Made by a program: the position numbers and the translations under genes
Part shown: piece after piece, positions 45,851-57,159 of the stretch
Numbering within the stretch: position 1 is the first letter of the stretch
Layout of the letters: each line of letters opens with the position of its first letter
The notes under the pieces: generated by a model
What the model saw: only the letters and a program-made list of their open reading frames with translations
Databases searched by the model: none
What the model was told of the DNA's origin: nothing
DNA from: Datnioides undecimradiatus
Lineage: Eukaryota; Chordata; Actinopteri; Lobotiformes; Datnioididae
Assembly (NCBI GenBank): GCA_008933995.1
Contig: WARS01002812.1
Span: 806,001-870,000, forward strand
DNA length: 64,000 bases
Direction: 5' to 3'

Positions 45851-48800
45851 CACGCACACACTTCCACAGCCATCCCAGAAAAACAGCAAGGTTACATAAT
45901 GCAGAGTAATACCTCAAAAGTACACGTTCGCAAACAGCCGACCGCAGCTCCCGTCGCCGTTTCAGGACTCGTATCTGAACCGGGCCTTGTTGATGTTGTA
46001 ACGCGGCCCACAGCGAGTTTGGCTAAGAAGAGACGCCCGGGTCCACGTTTTTGTGTTTCATTCTTTGTCGGCCGCTGCCACCACAGGCTAATGATATGTT
46101 AAGAAAGACGAGAGTCCTTGAGGAAATGTGGAAATAAGCGCAGGAGGAGTAACGCAAGAAAGCAGCGCGGAGCTCAGGGACGGTGTTGACGGTAGCCATG
46201 TGGTCACCGTCCGTCCCTCGGCTGACACCTGACATTGTAGCCCGGCTCGCACAATCGAGAAACGCTGTCACACGCGAGCGTCAGTGAAGTTACACGACGA
46301 CGAGCAACAGTTGGGTTTTTTTTGTTTGTTTGTTTGTTTGTTTGTTTTTTCCTTTTAATAAATCTGAAAAACATTTCTCGTGTCCCCACCCGCCCCTGCC
46401 GTCGGACTCTGGGTGTGGAGCAATAACAGTGGCCTCAGTGTCAGTCTGGATTCCTCTGTGTTTTTGGGAAAATTCCTCGTCGCTCCTCACAGTCATGTTA
46501 TGGAAGCCAAGTGCAAATTGTGCCAAAATGCGAGTATGTAAGGATTCAGGGGAAGACAAAACCCCGCTGTTCCTCCAGAGAGAGGGAGAGACAGAGAGAA
46601 GGTGGACGCTGGTTTTTGGGTTTTTGTGACATGTCCTAATGTCTGAGCGTAAACAATTCAATTGAATCTCGAGGAGAACCAATGCAATCAGCAGCAACAG
46701 TTTCCTTAAGCAGCGGGTTAAGTGTTTGTGGATGGTCTTAAATCACGCTCGGCCCCAGTCTGAGGAAGCTGATATCGAGGGTGGGACACGACAGGAGCTG
46801 GAGCGCCGCGCTAACGAAGGGTTAATGTTTTAATCTCTGCGCATATTTGTGGAGATTAGCTGATACCAGCGGCCGTCCGGGGCTGCTCAAGGCTGCGGCC
46901 CAGCTCCTCTCTCCTTTCTGATCTGTGTCCGTACGTATGGATGTGTGTGTGACTGTGTGTGTGTGTGAAGTGAGGGGTTCTTGGCGCAGCTCGGCAGTCT
47001 TGTGACGGCAGATCAGGAGTTTGTTCTCAGGGGGATTCGGGAGCAGGTACCCCCTTCCTCCCCCCCGCCCACAAGCACGTCTTTGAGCAAAAGTGCGTTT
47101 TTACACACCCCCGAATTTCAGGAAACAACGATATCTGATATAAAAAATGCTTTTTTTCATTTAAATGATCAGCTAGGCAACGGGGAGTAGCGCTTTGCTC
47201 CTTTAAGTTAAACAGACAGCAGCAGGAGAAGTTGTTCTCCCTTCGCTCGCTGCCCTAATAAAGCGGGCACAGAAGGGAAATCACTGCGTTTATGACGGCA
47301 AAACCAGTTAAATATTAATGCACGGGCGCCCGGCTGCAAGTACGCGGGATTAATGGATGCATCATCCAGTCGGACGCTCTTTCACACCTGTACGCCAGGG
47401 CTCACACCATGTGACGGAGCCTTTTAGCAAAACGCGTCTCTTAACCCCCCGACTCAGACGACGCATATTCAGCACCTTCTCGCCACTGCCTTCCTCGTAA
47501 GCTGTGTCAAAGGCAGACAGATGCACATTTAATATGTGTGAGAATACACGTGCACGTGCCTGATAGGTGCATTTGTAATATGAACCCACTGTGCATTCGT
47601 TTACTCCTGAGCAGATACAACCCTTGATTCGTGCTTACAGCTGGCTGCCCATGCAAAGCACAGAAGCCACAAAGAGGAATGTGTGACTCAAGCGCTCGAA
47701 TATAAACTTGATGTCAAACTTGCGATCGCCGTCAGACCCTCTTATGTGTGAAACCCTTGTATGCCTAAAGGAAGAGCAGTCAATGAAACAAAATGGCCCC
47801 CTTTGCTCAGTCATCGCCGGCAATTTGGCCGAGGTTTCCCTGGCAACGCAAACTTGGTTTCTCGCTGAGGACGAGCAGAGACGCAGCCGCAGATGAAACA
47901 GCCTCGGTTTTGTCTCCTCGTCGGTTCTCAGCTCAGCGTCAGCAGGCGCGATCGCAGTGGTGCGGCGCGGCGACAGCGACGGATCACAGTTGGTTCTGAT
48001 CTTCGCGCTGTAACTGGGGGAAGGGAGAGCGTCGTATTTGACCTTAACCATGAGCAAACATCTCAACGCAGGCGAACTAATCAGAGAACTCTACAACTGC
48101 TGGTGCAGCTACACAGGGAACGCTGGGTGGACCACAGAGGAAGCGAGCAGGAACATAAACGGAGCAAATTCACAAATAAACCTTTTTAAAAAAAATCTAC
48201 AAATGCATCGTCGCACGACCTATTGTGTCACGTGTCATTGCCGTGCGTGGGTTTTCTCACTTCTGGATAACGGAAGACAGGTTTTTTCTAAATGTATATA
48301 TTTATATCACAGGATAGAAACAGAAACATAGCAGGTTATCACAATATCTTCCTGTTTGGTTACTTTTGCACAAGTCTAATCATGCGTACCTGCTTCCTGC
48401 CCTCTCTGATTATCTTACTGGGTTTGGATATCATGATCACGATTTCATGATTTCAACCGTCATGTGCGCCGAACCTGCGCAGCAGTCGGGGCAGGCTCGG
48501 CTCTGTCATTAAAAATGGATGTGAATGCACGTGTTGCTTTATTCCCTGGGATCAGATAAGACGTGCTCTTTACTCGGTCAGGCACAGATGACCTTTATGG
48601 ATGCCTTTCAGTTCAAGTCCTCGAGTCGGCCTCCATTTTCAAACAAGCCACCGCTTATCAGTAACCTATTACTTCTCGCGCTGGCCTCAGCAAACATTGG
48701 CTCGGGCATTTGCCACAACTATGTACACACTGTCAAATACGGCGAACACAAGCCCCAGATGCACGAAACATCCACGCGCTCTGGCGGCGCTAGAGTAATC

Positions 48801-51800
48801 TCGGACAACGTGACGCGTCTTGTTTTCAGCTGGAGCCGTGTGTTTATGTAATTTGCCACCGAATGTCATCCAGCTCCTCTTTTGCCAACAAAACAAATAC
48901 CTCACTTTTGGTCCTGTGGAATTTCAGACAGGTTGAATGAGGGAACCAGCTACAATGGCCACGTTCTCTGCGGGAGCCGGGTGTGTGTTCGCCTGTGCAT
49001 CTGTGTGTGGTAGTCTGTTCTCCCCAGGCCAGTCGGAGTAATGCGATTGTGCTTAATGCGCTCGTTACATACCCTTGAGCAAAACACATCCACGCTGTTA
49101 TTGGCTCGGCTTGTTTCGGACAGTAAAACAATGTTTTGCGTGCGTGTGGAGTGTGTGCTTGCTCTGTTCTTACCTTCTCCTCACCATTTGTCATAAAAGG
49201 CACAGCTACTTCTCAACTCGTCTTCTTCTCAACTCACGCAGGTGGTGTGGGAATCGCCGCCACGCAGCTGTGCAAGACGGTGAAGGACGTGACCGTGTTC
49301 GGCACGGCGTCGGCCAGCAAGCACGAGACGATCAGCGAGGGCGGAGTCACGCATCCCATCGACTATCGCACCAAGGACTATGTGGAGGAAGTCCGCAAGA
49401 TCAGCCCGAAGGGTGAGAAGCTCGGCCATCTGCTCTGAAGTTGGACGGCGTTAACCGTCCGCGATCAGGTTTACAGGAATACGCTGACAACTCATAACGC
49501 AAAACAGATCAGCAATCTCTCGCAGGCACATGGCAATACTGCGCGACTGCCACATTTGCTGATCGCTGTCGAGCACGCCGCCGACAGCGAGACGATGCGT
49601 CTTCACAGCTCTCGGCGGAGTTGGCTGCCATGTTCGAACTCGAGCGGTGGCCGTTTGGATTCACCGAGCCATCGATAGTGTAGCCGCAGAGTTTTATGTA
49701 GATGCGGCCCTGGACTCGCTCAGAGGGGCGCACAAGAAAAAAAGAAAAAAGAGGAAAAAAACGGCGCTTTTCAACAAAATGAAACGGCCTCTGTGTTTTT
49801 CCCTTTCGCCTACTGCTGTGTTCCTAGCAGGAAGGAGACTGTTATTATGCTGGAGGCTCATTTCATAGTCGCCCCTCCAACCCGTCTCTGTTCTTTGTAG
49901 CGTGCAGCGAGACAGATAGACGTTACGCAGGCAGATAGAGAGGGAGAGGGAGAGCTGACACTTTAGACAGAGTGTATCTAATTAGAAGGCCGGATCAATG
50001 CGCAGCCCTGCTCGCTACCTTTCCCCCCCTTGTCTTTGGCTCTCCGTCAGTTCGTCTGTGCTGCGGTCAAGGCGGCGTCCTGCTGCGAGCCTCCCACAAT
50101 CAATAGAACCAGGGTTTAGCGGAGCGAGGAGGGGTAGCCCAATTTGAGGAGTCCCCTCTGGCACAAAGGAGCATCATTAAGGCCGAGCCTGCATGGCCAG
50201 ACGTTAATAAGCCACAGAGAAGCCCTCATAGATAGGCTGTTCTTTACCGTCTGCTCAGAGCCCCGGTTGGTTAATCGCTCCACCTACGACTGCGACGAGC
50301 GGCGACCGGGGGACATTTTATTCCTCTTGTCTTATCGGCGACAAGAATGAGAAAACATAAAAACAAGTAGGATCTCGGCCCGCTCTCCTCCTCGCCTCTC
50401 TTGGCACACGTATGGGCTCCTCTTCGTGTAAACATGGCACAACTTGGCTACACTCGCTACTCCTAGTGAACTCTGGCATGCGGAGGGGGGCTGCTGAGGA
50501 GACTTGGCAGGCTGCTCTCACTGAATTCAGACCAGCGATAACTGTCGCCTTCTTCTCTCTTCTGCACCAGGTCTGGACATAATACTGGACCCTCTCGGAG
50601 GATCAGACACCCATAAGGCCTACAACCTGCTGAGGCCTATGGGCAAGCTCATCACTTACGGTAAGCAGCAAAAGCCCTAAATGTAGATCGGTTATTTGCA
50701 GTGCAGAGCCAAGTGTGCTGCAGCTCTATTTGAGCTCGCGGTGAAGAAGTTAATGGAAATAGATTTGGTTCAGTTTTATCAGGATGCTTGCCAGTTTCCC
50801 CAATCGCCACAGTTCCCAGAACCGCTTTCGTGCGCCGGCGCCAAATCGAAACGAACTTTAAACCACGGCGGGCGAACGTCTCTTAACCCAGGACCTCTTA
50901 GCCCCAGGCTGCATGAGTCTCTCCACCGAGCTCCTCCAGATTGTCCAGTTTTAAATTTACCGGAGCCTCTTATGCAACGGCTAAAACCAAACGTGTTTTA
51001 TTAAGATCGCTGGCAGCGCGGCACAGAGGAAGCACAAGGATATCTTATGAGTTAGAGTCATTTTTATTCTTACTGAAACTGGTCGGCTATATGTTGCTAT
51101 CTATTTTTACTAATGATGACTCACTAGTTAAAGTTTGTCGGCTTTATTGTGAAAAGGGAAAAGCAGCCGGTGTCATTTCCAGTCGCTGCAGAGATCCTGC
51201 AGTATGATAGATACAGAGCACCAAGCAGCCGTGGGTTTGCACACTTGCCACAGAGTAAGGCCGCTCCTCGGTGGGCAGCGTGACCTCTCCGTGTCCCCAG
51301 TGTGCTGTGTGTCGTCCGTGGGAAGGCCTTTACGCTTGCTCTGTTGCGATGCCAATCTGGAACCAGCATGCATGCAGCGGTGGGCGGGGTCGGCATCCAT
51401 GGAGAACAGGGCCTTGCCTTTGCATGCTGCACAAAAACCCACCACCCAGCATGGTGCCCCCCCACCCTTGCCCATTCACCCTCTCTCACCCCTACAGAAC
51501 CCCCACCCCTCAGCCCCACCCTCCCGGTCCCTCGGTGCTGGCTGCTCCTCTTCCAGCTTATCAGAAGTATGCATGGTGGAACAATGGCCGTTCTATCCAC
51601 ACGAAAACCTGGAATGTGTCTGAATGTAGCAGGCCGGGTCCCTCTCTCCTCTCAGAGCGTGCTTTGTGTCCCCTGTTTCCCCCGAGAGAGGGACAGAGAC
51701 GGCGAGAGCAAAGGAAGGAGGGGATGTGATGACAGCGAGAGCTGAAGTGCTAAAACGGTTTGAGGGTGGAAGACAAAGGTGAGAGAGAAGGGTGAAACAG

Positions 51801-53734
51801 CGATGTAGCAGAAGCACCTGACGGGACTCAGTGCTGATTCTGCCTAATCGGTATCTTATTTTGTAGATAACTGTCAATTCATCAATCAAGTCATTGTTCC
51901 ACCAGCAATAAAAAGGAGTTAATGATCTGGTGAGAGCTAATGATGGCGATATGCAGCTCCTGCAGTTAACTGTGCGTTCGCATGTGTAAAATTCCTTATA
52001 CTGCATCCGTTTGGAGCGTCGGGTGTGCACGTTGCATGCAGAAGATGCGATATGCACATGAGCGGAGCAGCGTAGACGCAGCACGCGGGTGGTAGCGGAT
52101 GCCTGTTGCTCGAAAGTGGAGGTGGATCATTTGATAGAAACAGGCTTTTTCAACACACGCCGTCCTCTCCTCCTCCTTTCCCTGCCAGGTGCGGCTAACA
52201 TGCTAGCGGGCCAGAAGAAGAACCTGCTCGCCGTGGCCAAGAACTGGTACCATCAGTTCTCCATCCACACGCTCAGCCTCATCCAGGGCAACAAGTCCGT
52301 GTGCGGCTTCCACCTGGGCTACCTGGACGGGGAGATGGAGCTGATCACCCAGGCCATGAACACCATCCTGGATCTCTACAAGGAGGGCAAGGTCAAGCCC
52401 CGCATCGACTCCACCTGGCACCTGGAGCAGGTTTGTGTCTTTGTGCACGCAATTAACATGTTTCCCGTGTGCTGAGTGATAAAAATCAGCCCTGAAACAC
52501 TGATTTTTATATTCTCTCATTATGATCATTATATATATTCTGTGAGATTAGAGTTGAGCTGAGTTAAACACCAGCACTCAAGTATTTATATCAGTCAAAA
52601 CAGACCTTTTTCATTTCAAATGTATCTAAAAATATGAATCCATTTAAATATTCAGTTCACTATATGAATCTACTATAATAAAATAATATTCCAGGCACAT
52701 AAATATCAATGTCCCTTTAACCTGCTGTTTACTTTACTGTCTGTTTAGGATTTAATCTATACGCAGAGATGTATTCACATTAAACAGCCTTCGTGTGTGG
52801 CTGTCAGTGTGACTAAAAGCATCCCTGGGCTGCTCAGTGTGGATGTCCAGATGATTCACTGTGACACGGGTGCATTTACACCTGAATTACATCTATTTTT
52901 ACGGCGTGTGCTCGCAACCCAGTCACCCAGAACTCATGTGAATGCCAGGTGGGTGTGTGTGCGTGTGTGTGCGTGTGTGTGTGTGGATCTGCAGGGAGCT
53001 GGGTGTGGCTGCCGCTCGGCCGAGGCTCGACAATCGACAGAGGAAGTTTCGCGCGACAAGAAGCGCCGTGTCTCCTCTGGCGTAACTCACTCGGCCAGAC
53101 AGAGTCAGATTGTCGCTGACAAAATTAACACTGCTAACAGATATGAATAGAGAGAGTGTGAAAAACACAGAGAAAGAGGGAGTCAGAGGCTGACATCTTC
53201 TGTTGTCAAAGTCGGAGCCGGTCAGCATTTTGGCCTGCGCGACTGCGGCCGGAGAGAAACACCCGCTGTCTTTCTCCGCCATCTGACGCTCTTTCTCTGC
53301 CTCTCCATCTGTCCGCTCTTTATATCAGACTCTTTCTCTCTGTCTTTAGGTTATTGACTCCCTCTCTGTCTCTCTCCATCTCGCTGTACTCTCTCCTTCT
53401 CCCTCCTCACAGTGCATCTTTTTTTGCTTTTTCTCTCTTGTTGCTATGGCGACATCCTTTAGTCAGTGTGTGCGCGTCTGTCTCGGGGAGGGGCCCTGGT
53501 GTATGAGAGAGAGAGACATGGAAGGAGCGCGGAGGAACAGGGGAGGGAAGACGATGTGTCTCAGCTTGGCTCGAGGAGGTCGGGCGCGCAAAGTTTCAAG
53601 TGTTTGTCTGCAAACACCGACGCTTGTGGTCGCGTCAAAGACAAAAAGCTGTTGGGTGAGACTTAATCCGGCAAATGATGGCGATTAATACGAGCGGAGT
53701 ACAAATGCCACGCCCTGACCCCCCCCACACACAC

Positions 53735-53777
<43 letters not shown>

Positions 53778-55959
53778 TGGTTCCTCTTGGCTCATTGTCT
53801 ACATCTGTACTGATACCCAAGAGGATAATGGTCATGTCTGCAGCCGCAAATAGCACACTCCAGCCCCAGATGCCCGGGGGCCCGAGAGGTTGACAGATCT
53901 TCCAGAGTGAAGGGTGGAAGTGGGCGGAGTCGTCAGAAGAGCCTCAGACGCTCTCGCTGTGACTTTCATTCAGATTGAAGATGACTCTCATAATTCCCGG
54001 ACGCTCACCCCTCCCCTCCGGTTTCGGCGAGGCGTGTTCCTCATCCGAAGGACACCAGTTGCTCCCCGCGCCCCCTCCTCTCCCGCCCTCCACTCCAAAC
54101 TCCCACACTCCCTGCCCCCCCCTCCTCCTCCTCGTTTCCCATGTGTCTGAGTCGTCAGGGCCACGTTTCAGCCAGGCTTTACGTTGCTAGGAGATGGCCC
54201 TGTTGCCGTGGCATTGGTCGTTAGGTGGTCTGCCTGCCTCGCACGACGAGGGGGATTGGAGGAAGGAGGGAGGGTGAAGCGATGGAGGCAGGAACAGACA
54301 GTGGACAGAGCTTGGTGGTCAAGAGGAGGGTGGGGTTGGTCTGATGGGGATTCTCCTCATCGTTATGATTCCCGGCCCGTCGCCGGGATCAAGCGCGTCG
54401 AACTCTGTTAAATTCAGCTTGTTTTGTCACAAATCACGTTACAGAGCCACAGACCGAAGAAAATGCACTGGTTCACTGAAAGAAATTTAGATTCTGTGCA
54501 AAGATCGTCCACAAACAACCTCATATTTAGTCAAGTGCTGTGTCCCGGGGGGGTCAACCTATAATGAACAAGCAGCTTTAAACACCCACATGCCTCTTTG
54601 TGCAATGCAAAAGTTTTCAGTTGCTGCCTCCTGAAGGCACCTTCGGGGTAAAATCTACAGTCCTCCATATTGTGCAAAAATGCAATGTTAAGCACTGCCA
54701 GCCAACTTTGGGAGGGAGACACTCGCATTTCTAACGCCTTGTATTGTTTTCAGCTAAACTTTATAGCGCCGAACAAAGACTCTGGAAACGTGATCTCTCT
54801 GCAGCCCCTATGACCAAGAGGGACATGCACAACGTTGCTTTAGGGAAGACTTAAAAGAAAAACGTGGAGTGACGTAACACAGTTGACTGATTCATCTGCA
54901 GAAGCATCTTCCGTCAACTGGAAAAGGAGTAAACTCAAGTTAAATTCACTGGGTTTGTCTCTGTCGACGCTTAAAAACTAAAAGATATTAAAATGATATT
55001 AGTCCAAATCAGAGTTGATCCAAGGTCTCAGGTACATTAGACTCCATTATCCACCCCCCCCCCCAGCCCACCTCTGTTCTTACCTTAAGATGCACGAGCG
55101 GCGAACGTGTTTCAGTATAGAGATGGTATTATTTTCAAATTGAGACAAATGTGCTTGTGTTAGCGTTCGGATATTAGATAAAACGCTAGAAAAAAGGGGG
55201 GAAACTTTCCAAATATCTGCTTCACGTCTGTATTTCTCGCCCATCTATAATCACGCACATTTGATTACAGTTGCACTTAATAAATCCCAATACTGAAAGC
55301 ATCTGTTCGCAGTACGTGTCACCCCCCTCGTTTATTTTGTTATCCTCCTGTTATCCCTTTTTTCATTTGCTTTTTTTGCTGCTGCAACGGTTTAATTTCC
55401 CCTCAAAGATTATTAAAACCCCATCGAAACAAATGCACTTTCTCATATACTGCATATTAAAGTCATATTTGAGGAGCACAAGCCTGTAACATTTGTCTCC
55501 AGTCTGTGGTATCAGGAACGGGAGATTAGAGGCAGCGAATGTGTGGAAGCTCATATTGCAGTGCATATGTGTTGACTGAGAAGATGCTGGCTGCTACTAC
55601 ATGGATTATACTCAGTGACAGGTGTGTTTAAACTCTTCTTCTGTGCCTCTTATGTAGCTGTCATTCTCCTTCTGTGTCCGCCGCAGGTGGGTGACGCCAT
55701 GAGGAAGATGCAGGAGAGGAACAATATCGGCAAGGTGATCCTCACCACAGAGCCGATGCCCGAGGAGGAGAAGAAGGAGGAGGCCAAGAAGGAGGACAAG
55801 AAAGAGGACAAGAAGAAGGACGACAAGAAGAAGGACGACAAGAAGAAGGACGATGGCAAGAAGGAGGAGAAGAAGGACGACAAGAAGAAAGAGGAGCCCA
55901 AGAAGGAGGAGAAGAAGGAGGAGGAGAAGAAGGAAGAGGTCAAGAAGGAGGAGAAGTGA
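32607..55959 (+). CDS. vat1: Vat1, synaptic vesicle membrane protein VAT-1 homolog (whole coding span, 6 exons)
   Basis: The coding sequence joins 32607-33032, 39220-39427, 49242-49412, 50571-50660, 52189-52430 and 55687-55959, giving 1410 nt and 469 residues. Residues 1-58 are Ala/Pro/Glu-rich and probably disordered. About 60-400 form a quinone-oxidoreductase-like MDR fold, with the GroES-like part first and a dinucleotide-binding motif AAAGGVG at 209-215. The zinc-ligand Cys cluster of alcohol dehydrogenases is not seen, as expected for this branch. Residues 405-469 are almost only Lys, Glu and Asp. The protein resembles human VAT1 strongly (for example YITAYMMLFDFGNLRP and FGTASASKHE) but is longer than its 393 residues because of the tail, which as I recall zebrafish Vat1 also has. 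VAT-1 was described as a vesicle membrane component; an enzymatic role is not settled. The start ATG has A at -3. Confidence 0.95.
36715..36742. repeat. (GT)14 microsatellite
   Basis: A clean GT run in vat1 intron 1. Confidence 0.9.
37440..37720 (+). repeat. purine-biased low-complexity stretch
   Basis: Dominated by AGG, GAAA and GGAG words on the plus strand with few pyrimidines. No tandem unit repeats exactly, so it is low-complexity rather than a satellite. Confidence 0.55.
39220..39427 (+). CDS. vat1: vat1 coding exon 2
   Basis: This exon encodes residues 143-211 plus the first base of Gly212, from VGDKVMVLNRFGLWQE to SVLVHAAA. The acceptor is TTCCAG and the donor GTAAGG. It includes the FEEAAALPVNYITAY segment typical of VAT1 and related quinone oxidoreductases. 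Confidence 0.95.
45815..45848. repeat. (CA)17 microsatellite
   Basis: A clean CA run in vat1 intron 2. Confidence 0.9.
46320..46346. repeat. (TTTG)n tetranucleotide repeat
   Basis: About six TTTG units in vat1 intron 2. Confidence 0.85.
49242..49412 (+). CDS. vat1: vat1 coding exon 3
   Basis: This exon completes Gly212 and encodes residues 213-268, GVGIAATQLCKTVKD to KISPK. It carries the glycine-rich end of the nucleotide-binding motif and the VFGTASASKHE stretch. The acceptor is CACGCAG and the donor GTGAGA. Confidence 0.95.
49413..50570 (+). other. vat1: vat1 intron 3
   Basis: 1.16 kb, nothing recognised beyond an A-rich patch near 49735-49770. Confidence 0.85.
50571..50660 (+). CDS. 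vat1: vat1 coding exon 4
   Basis: A 90-nt exon completing Gly269 and encoding residues 270-298, LDIILDPLGGSDTHKAYNLL to KLITY. The acceptor is TGCACCAG and the donor GTAAGC. DPLGGSDT is conserved with human VAT1. Confidence 0.94.
50661..52188 (+). other. vat1: vat1 intron 4
   Basis: 1.5 kb. Several overlapping open frames at 51200-51750 on both strands show no family resemblance and coincide with C-rich sequence, so they are not called as genes. Confidence 0.85.
52189..52430 (+). CDS. vat1: vat1 coding exon 5
   Basis: This exon completes Gly299 and encodes residues 300-379, AANMLAGQKKNLLAVAKNWY to STWHLEQ. The CGFHLGYLDGE motif is nearly identical to human VAT1. The acceptor is CTGCCAG, and the donor GTTTGT follows in phase 0. 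Confidence 0.95.
52946..52984. repeat. (GT)n microsatellite with GC interruptions
   Basis: GT repeats broken by two GC steps, in vat1 intron 5. Confidence 0.85.
53727..53773. repeat. (CA)n microsatellite
   Basis: A CA run with one GC interruption. At 47 bp it is the longest CA run in the window, in vat1 intron 5. Confidence 0.9.
55687..55959 (+). CDS. vat1: vat1 coding exon 6 (terminal, charged tail)
   Basis: This exon encodes residues 380-469 and the stop. The first 25 residues (VGDAMRKMQERNNIGKVILT onward) finish the catalytic fold as in other VAT1 proteins. The remaining 65 residues contain only four that are not Lys, Glu or Asp (one each of Ala, Gly, Pro and Val), with three KKKDD units in a row. 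The acceptor is CCGCAG. The tail is encoded almost wholly by GAG, AAG and GAC codons. Confidence 0.93.
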   Translation: MGDAMRKMQERNNIGKVILTTEPMPEEEKKEEAKKEDKKEDKKKDDKKKDDKKKDDGKKEEKKDDKKKEEPKKEEKKEEEKKEEVKKEEK

Positions 55960-55985
55960 GAGGGAGGGATGGATAGTCAAGCAGA
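55762..55985 (+). repeat. purine-rich low-complexity tract (vat1 tail coding and start of 3' UTR)
   Basis: About 220 bp with almost no T on the plus strand, in which C appears mainly as the last base of GAC codons. Such a tract is liable to polymerase slippage, so copy number may vary in units of three. Confidence 0.8.
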
Positions 55986-56776
55986 CCAGCAGGGAGTTTG
56001 TGTCCTGGGAGCAGGGGGTGAGGTGTGGGATGGATGGGGTGGCAGGGTGGGGGTGGGGGGTGAGTAGGACGGGAAGGAGTTAGGAGGGTAGATTACAAAA
56101 TTATCACACCACTGTCGATCTTTCATCTCTTCCACCTCCCCTCCTCTTCTCCCTCTTGGGTCCTCGATGGCAGCAATTACTCTCAGGCCTGGCTCCGCCC
56201 ACCACCACCCTCCCATCAGTCTTTTCTTGCCTTTATCTCAAAAGTGAAATATCCAATCACTCGTAACACCTTGTAAGCGCCGCACTTATCTCTCCGGAGC
56301 TGCAGCGCTCGAAAGATTTTTGCTATTGGGAATGACGGAGACAAGAGAGCCGTGGAGGATTGTGGGTACGGTCCAGGCCTAGGGGCAATTTACTGTTTCC
56401 TTGACAACCATAAGCCCCGCTCGTGCTCCTGCCCCGCCCTCGACCCCCGTGGCCCCTCCGCACCTTAGCTCCCACTGTGCTAAATTGTTCTGCTATGACT
56501 TCCACCTGCCACCTCCTCCCCTCTCACTGTGCTGAGTCCCCCCACCACCACCAACTCCCCCACCTGCCCCTGCACCACCACCTCCCACACCATCACCCCT
56601 CCCGCCGCCACTCCGTCCACTGGCCGGACCCACAGACAGGCACAAAGACAGGCAGATAAACGGAGAACCACACCCACCCACACGTTGCTCTCTTAGTGTC
56701 CAACGCTTAGTTATGTCACCGAGGATGAGTCAGAGATGCCTGTGATTGGCTGATGCACCCCACCTCCCCTGGAGAT

Positions 56777-56797
56777 ATTTGCATCATGGCTTTGATC
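56777..56797. promoter_or_regulatory. POU octamer beside a TCF/LEF-like site
   Basis: ATTTGCAT (56777-56784) is followed 5 bp later by CTTTGATC (56790-56797). The surrounding 200 bp are less repetitive than their neighbours. Motif evidence only. Confidence 0.25.
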
Positions 56798-57138
56798 ATG
56801 ATGTTCGACCGCTCAGACCATAGCGTTAGCGCCGTTAAGGCCTCCGCTGGTTATCATTTATATGGCCTTAGCTGGTATCAGTCTTCATTAGCGGCGAGGC
56901 CTCCGTTATGCACGCGTTCCCAGCAAATTAGTCAATATAGTGGCTGCAGTTTTGCACTTGCCTGAATATGAATTTCCCCCCATAATGAGCCTTTTCTGTG
57001 CAGTATTGAATAGGGAAGCAGAAATCATTGCTCAGCTTCCTTCTCCTTAGTTACAGATTTTTCTAGCTGACCAACTGTTGGCAAGAAGCGCACAGTGCCA
57101 ATTAAGAGAGAATTTGTTTCTGCTCAAACAAGGCACAA

Positions 57139-57159
57139 ACACACACACACACACACACA
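57139..57159. repeat. (CA)n microsatellite
   Basis: A short CA run in the probable vat1 3' UTR. Confidence 0.85.

Larger units (their letters stand above)
39428..49241 (+). other. vat1: vat1 intron 2
   Basis: At 9.8 kb this is the largest vat1 intron. No nested gene was found on either strand. It contains a (CA)n run (45815-45848), a (TTTG)n run (46320-46346) and scattered short GT runs (near 45444 and 46940). Confidence 0.85.
52431..55686 (+). other. vat1: vat1 intron 5
   Basis: 3.3 kb with two dinucleotide repeats (about 52946-52984 and 53727-53773) and a C10-type run near 55057. No further exon was seen before the terminal exon acceptor. Confidence 0.85.

Noticed and set aside
47467-47490. 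REST/RE1 half-site (TTCAGCACC)
   Set aside because: The second half (GGACAGCGCC) is absent at any accepted spacing.
48020-48190. Frame reading MSKHLNAGELIRELYNCWCS
   Set aside because: It looked protein-like, but there is no homologue I recognise, no splice sites and no extension. It lies inside vat1 intron 2.
51124-51745. Several overlapping frames of 139-158 codons in vat1 intron 4
   Set aside because: Proline- and histidine-rich readings of C-rich sequence on both strands, with no family match.
55615-55686. Upstream extension of the last vat1 exon
   Set aside because: The frame continues through the intron, but a good acceptor (CCGCAG) at 55686 and phase agreement with exon 5 set the exon start at 55687.
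55612-55980. Leucine-rich minus-strand frame and Arg-rich plus frame over the vat1 tail
   Set aside because: Both are alternative readings of the GAG/AAG tract that encodes the charged tail.
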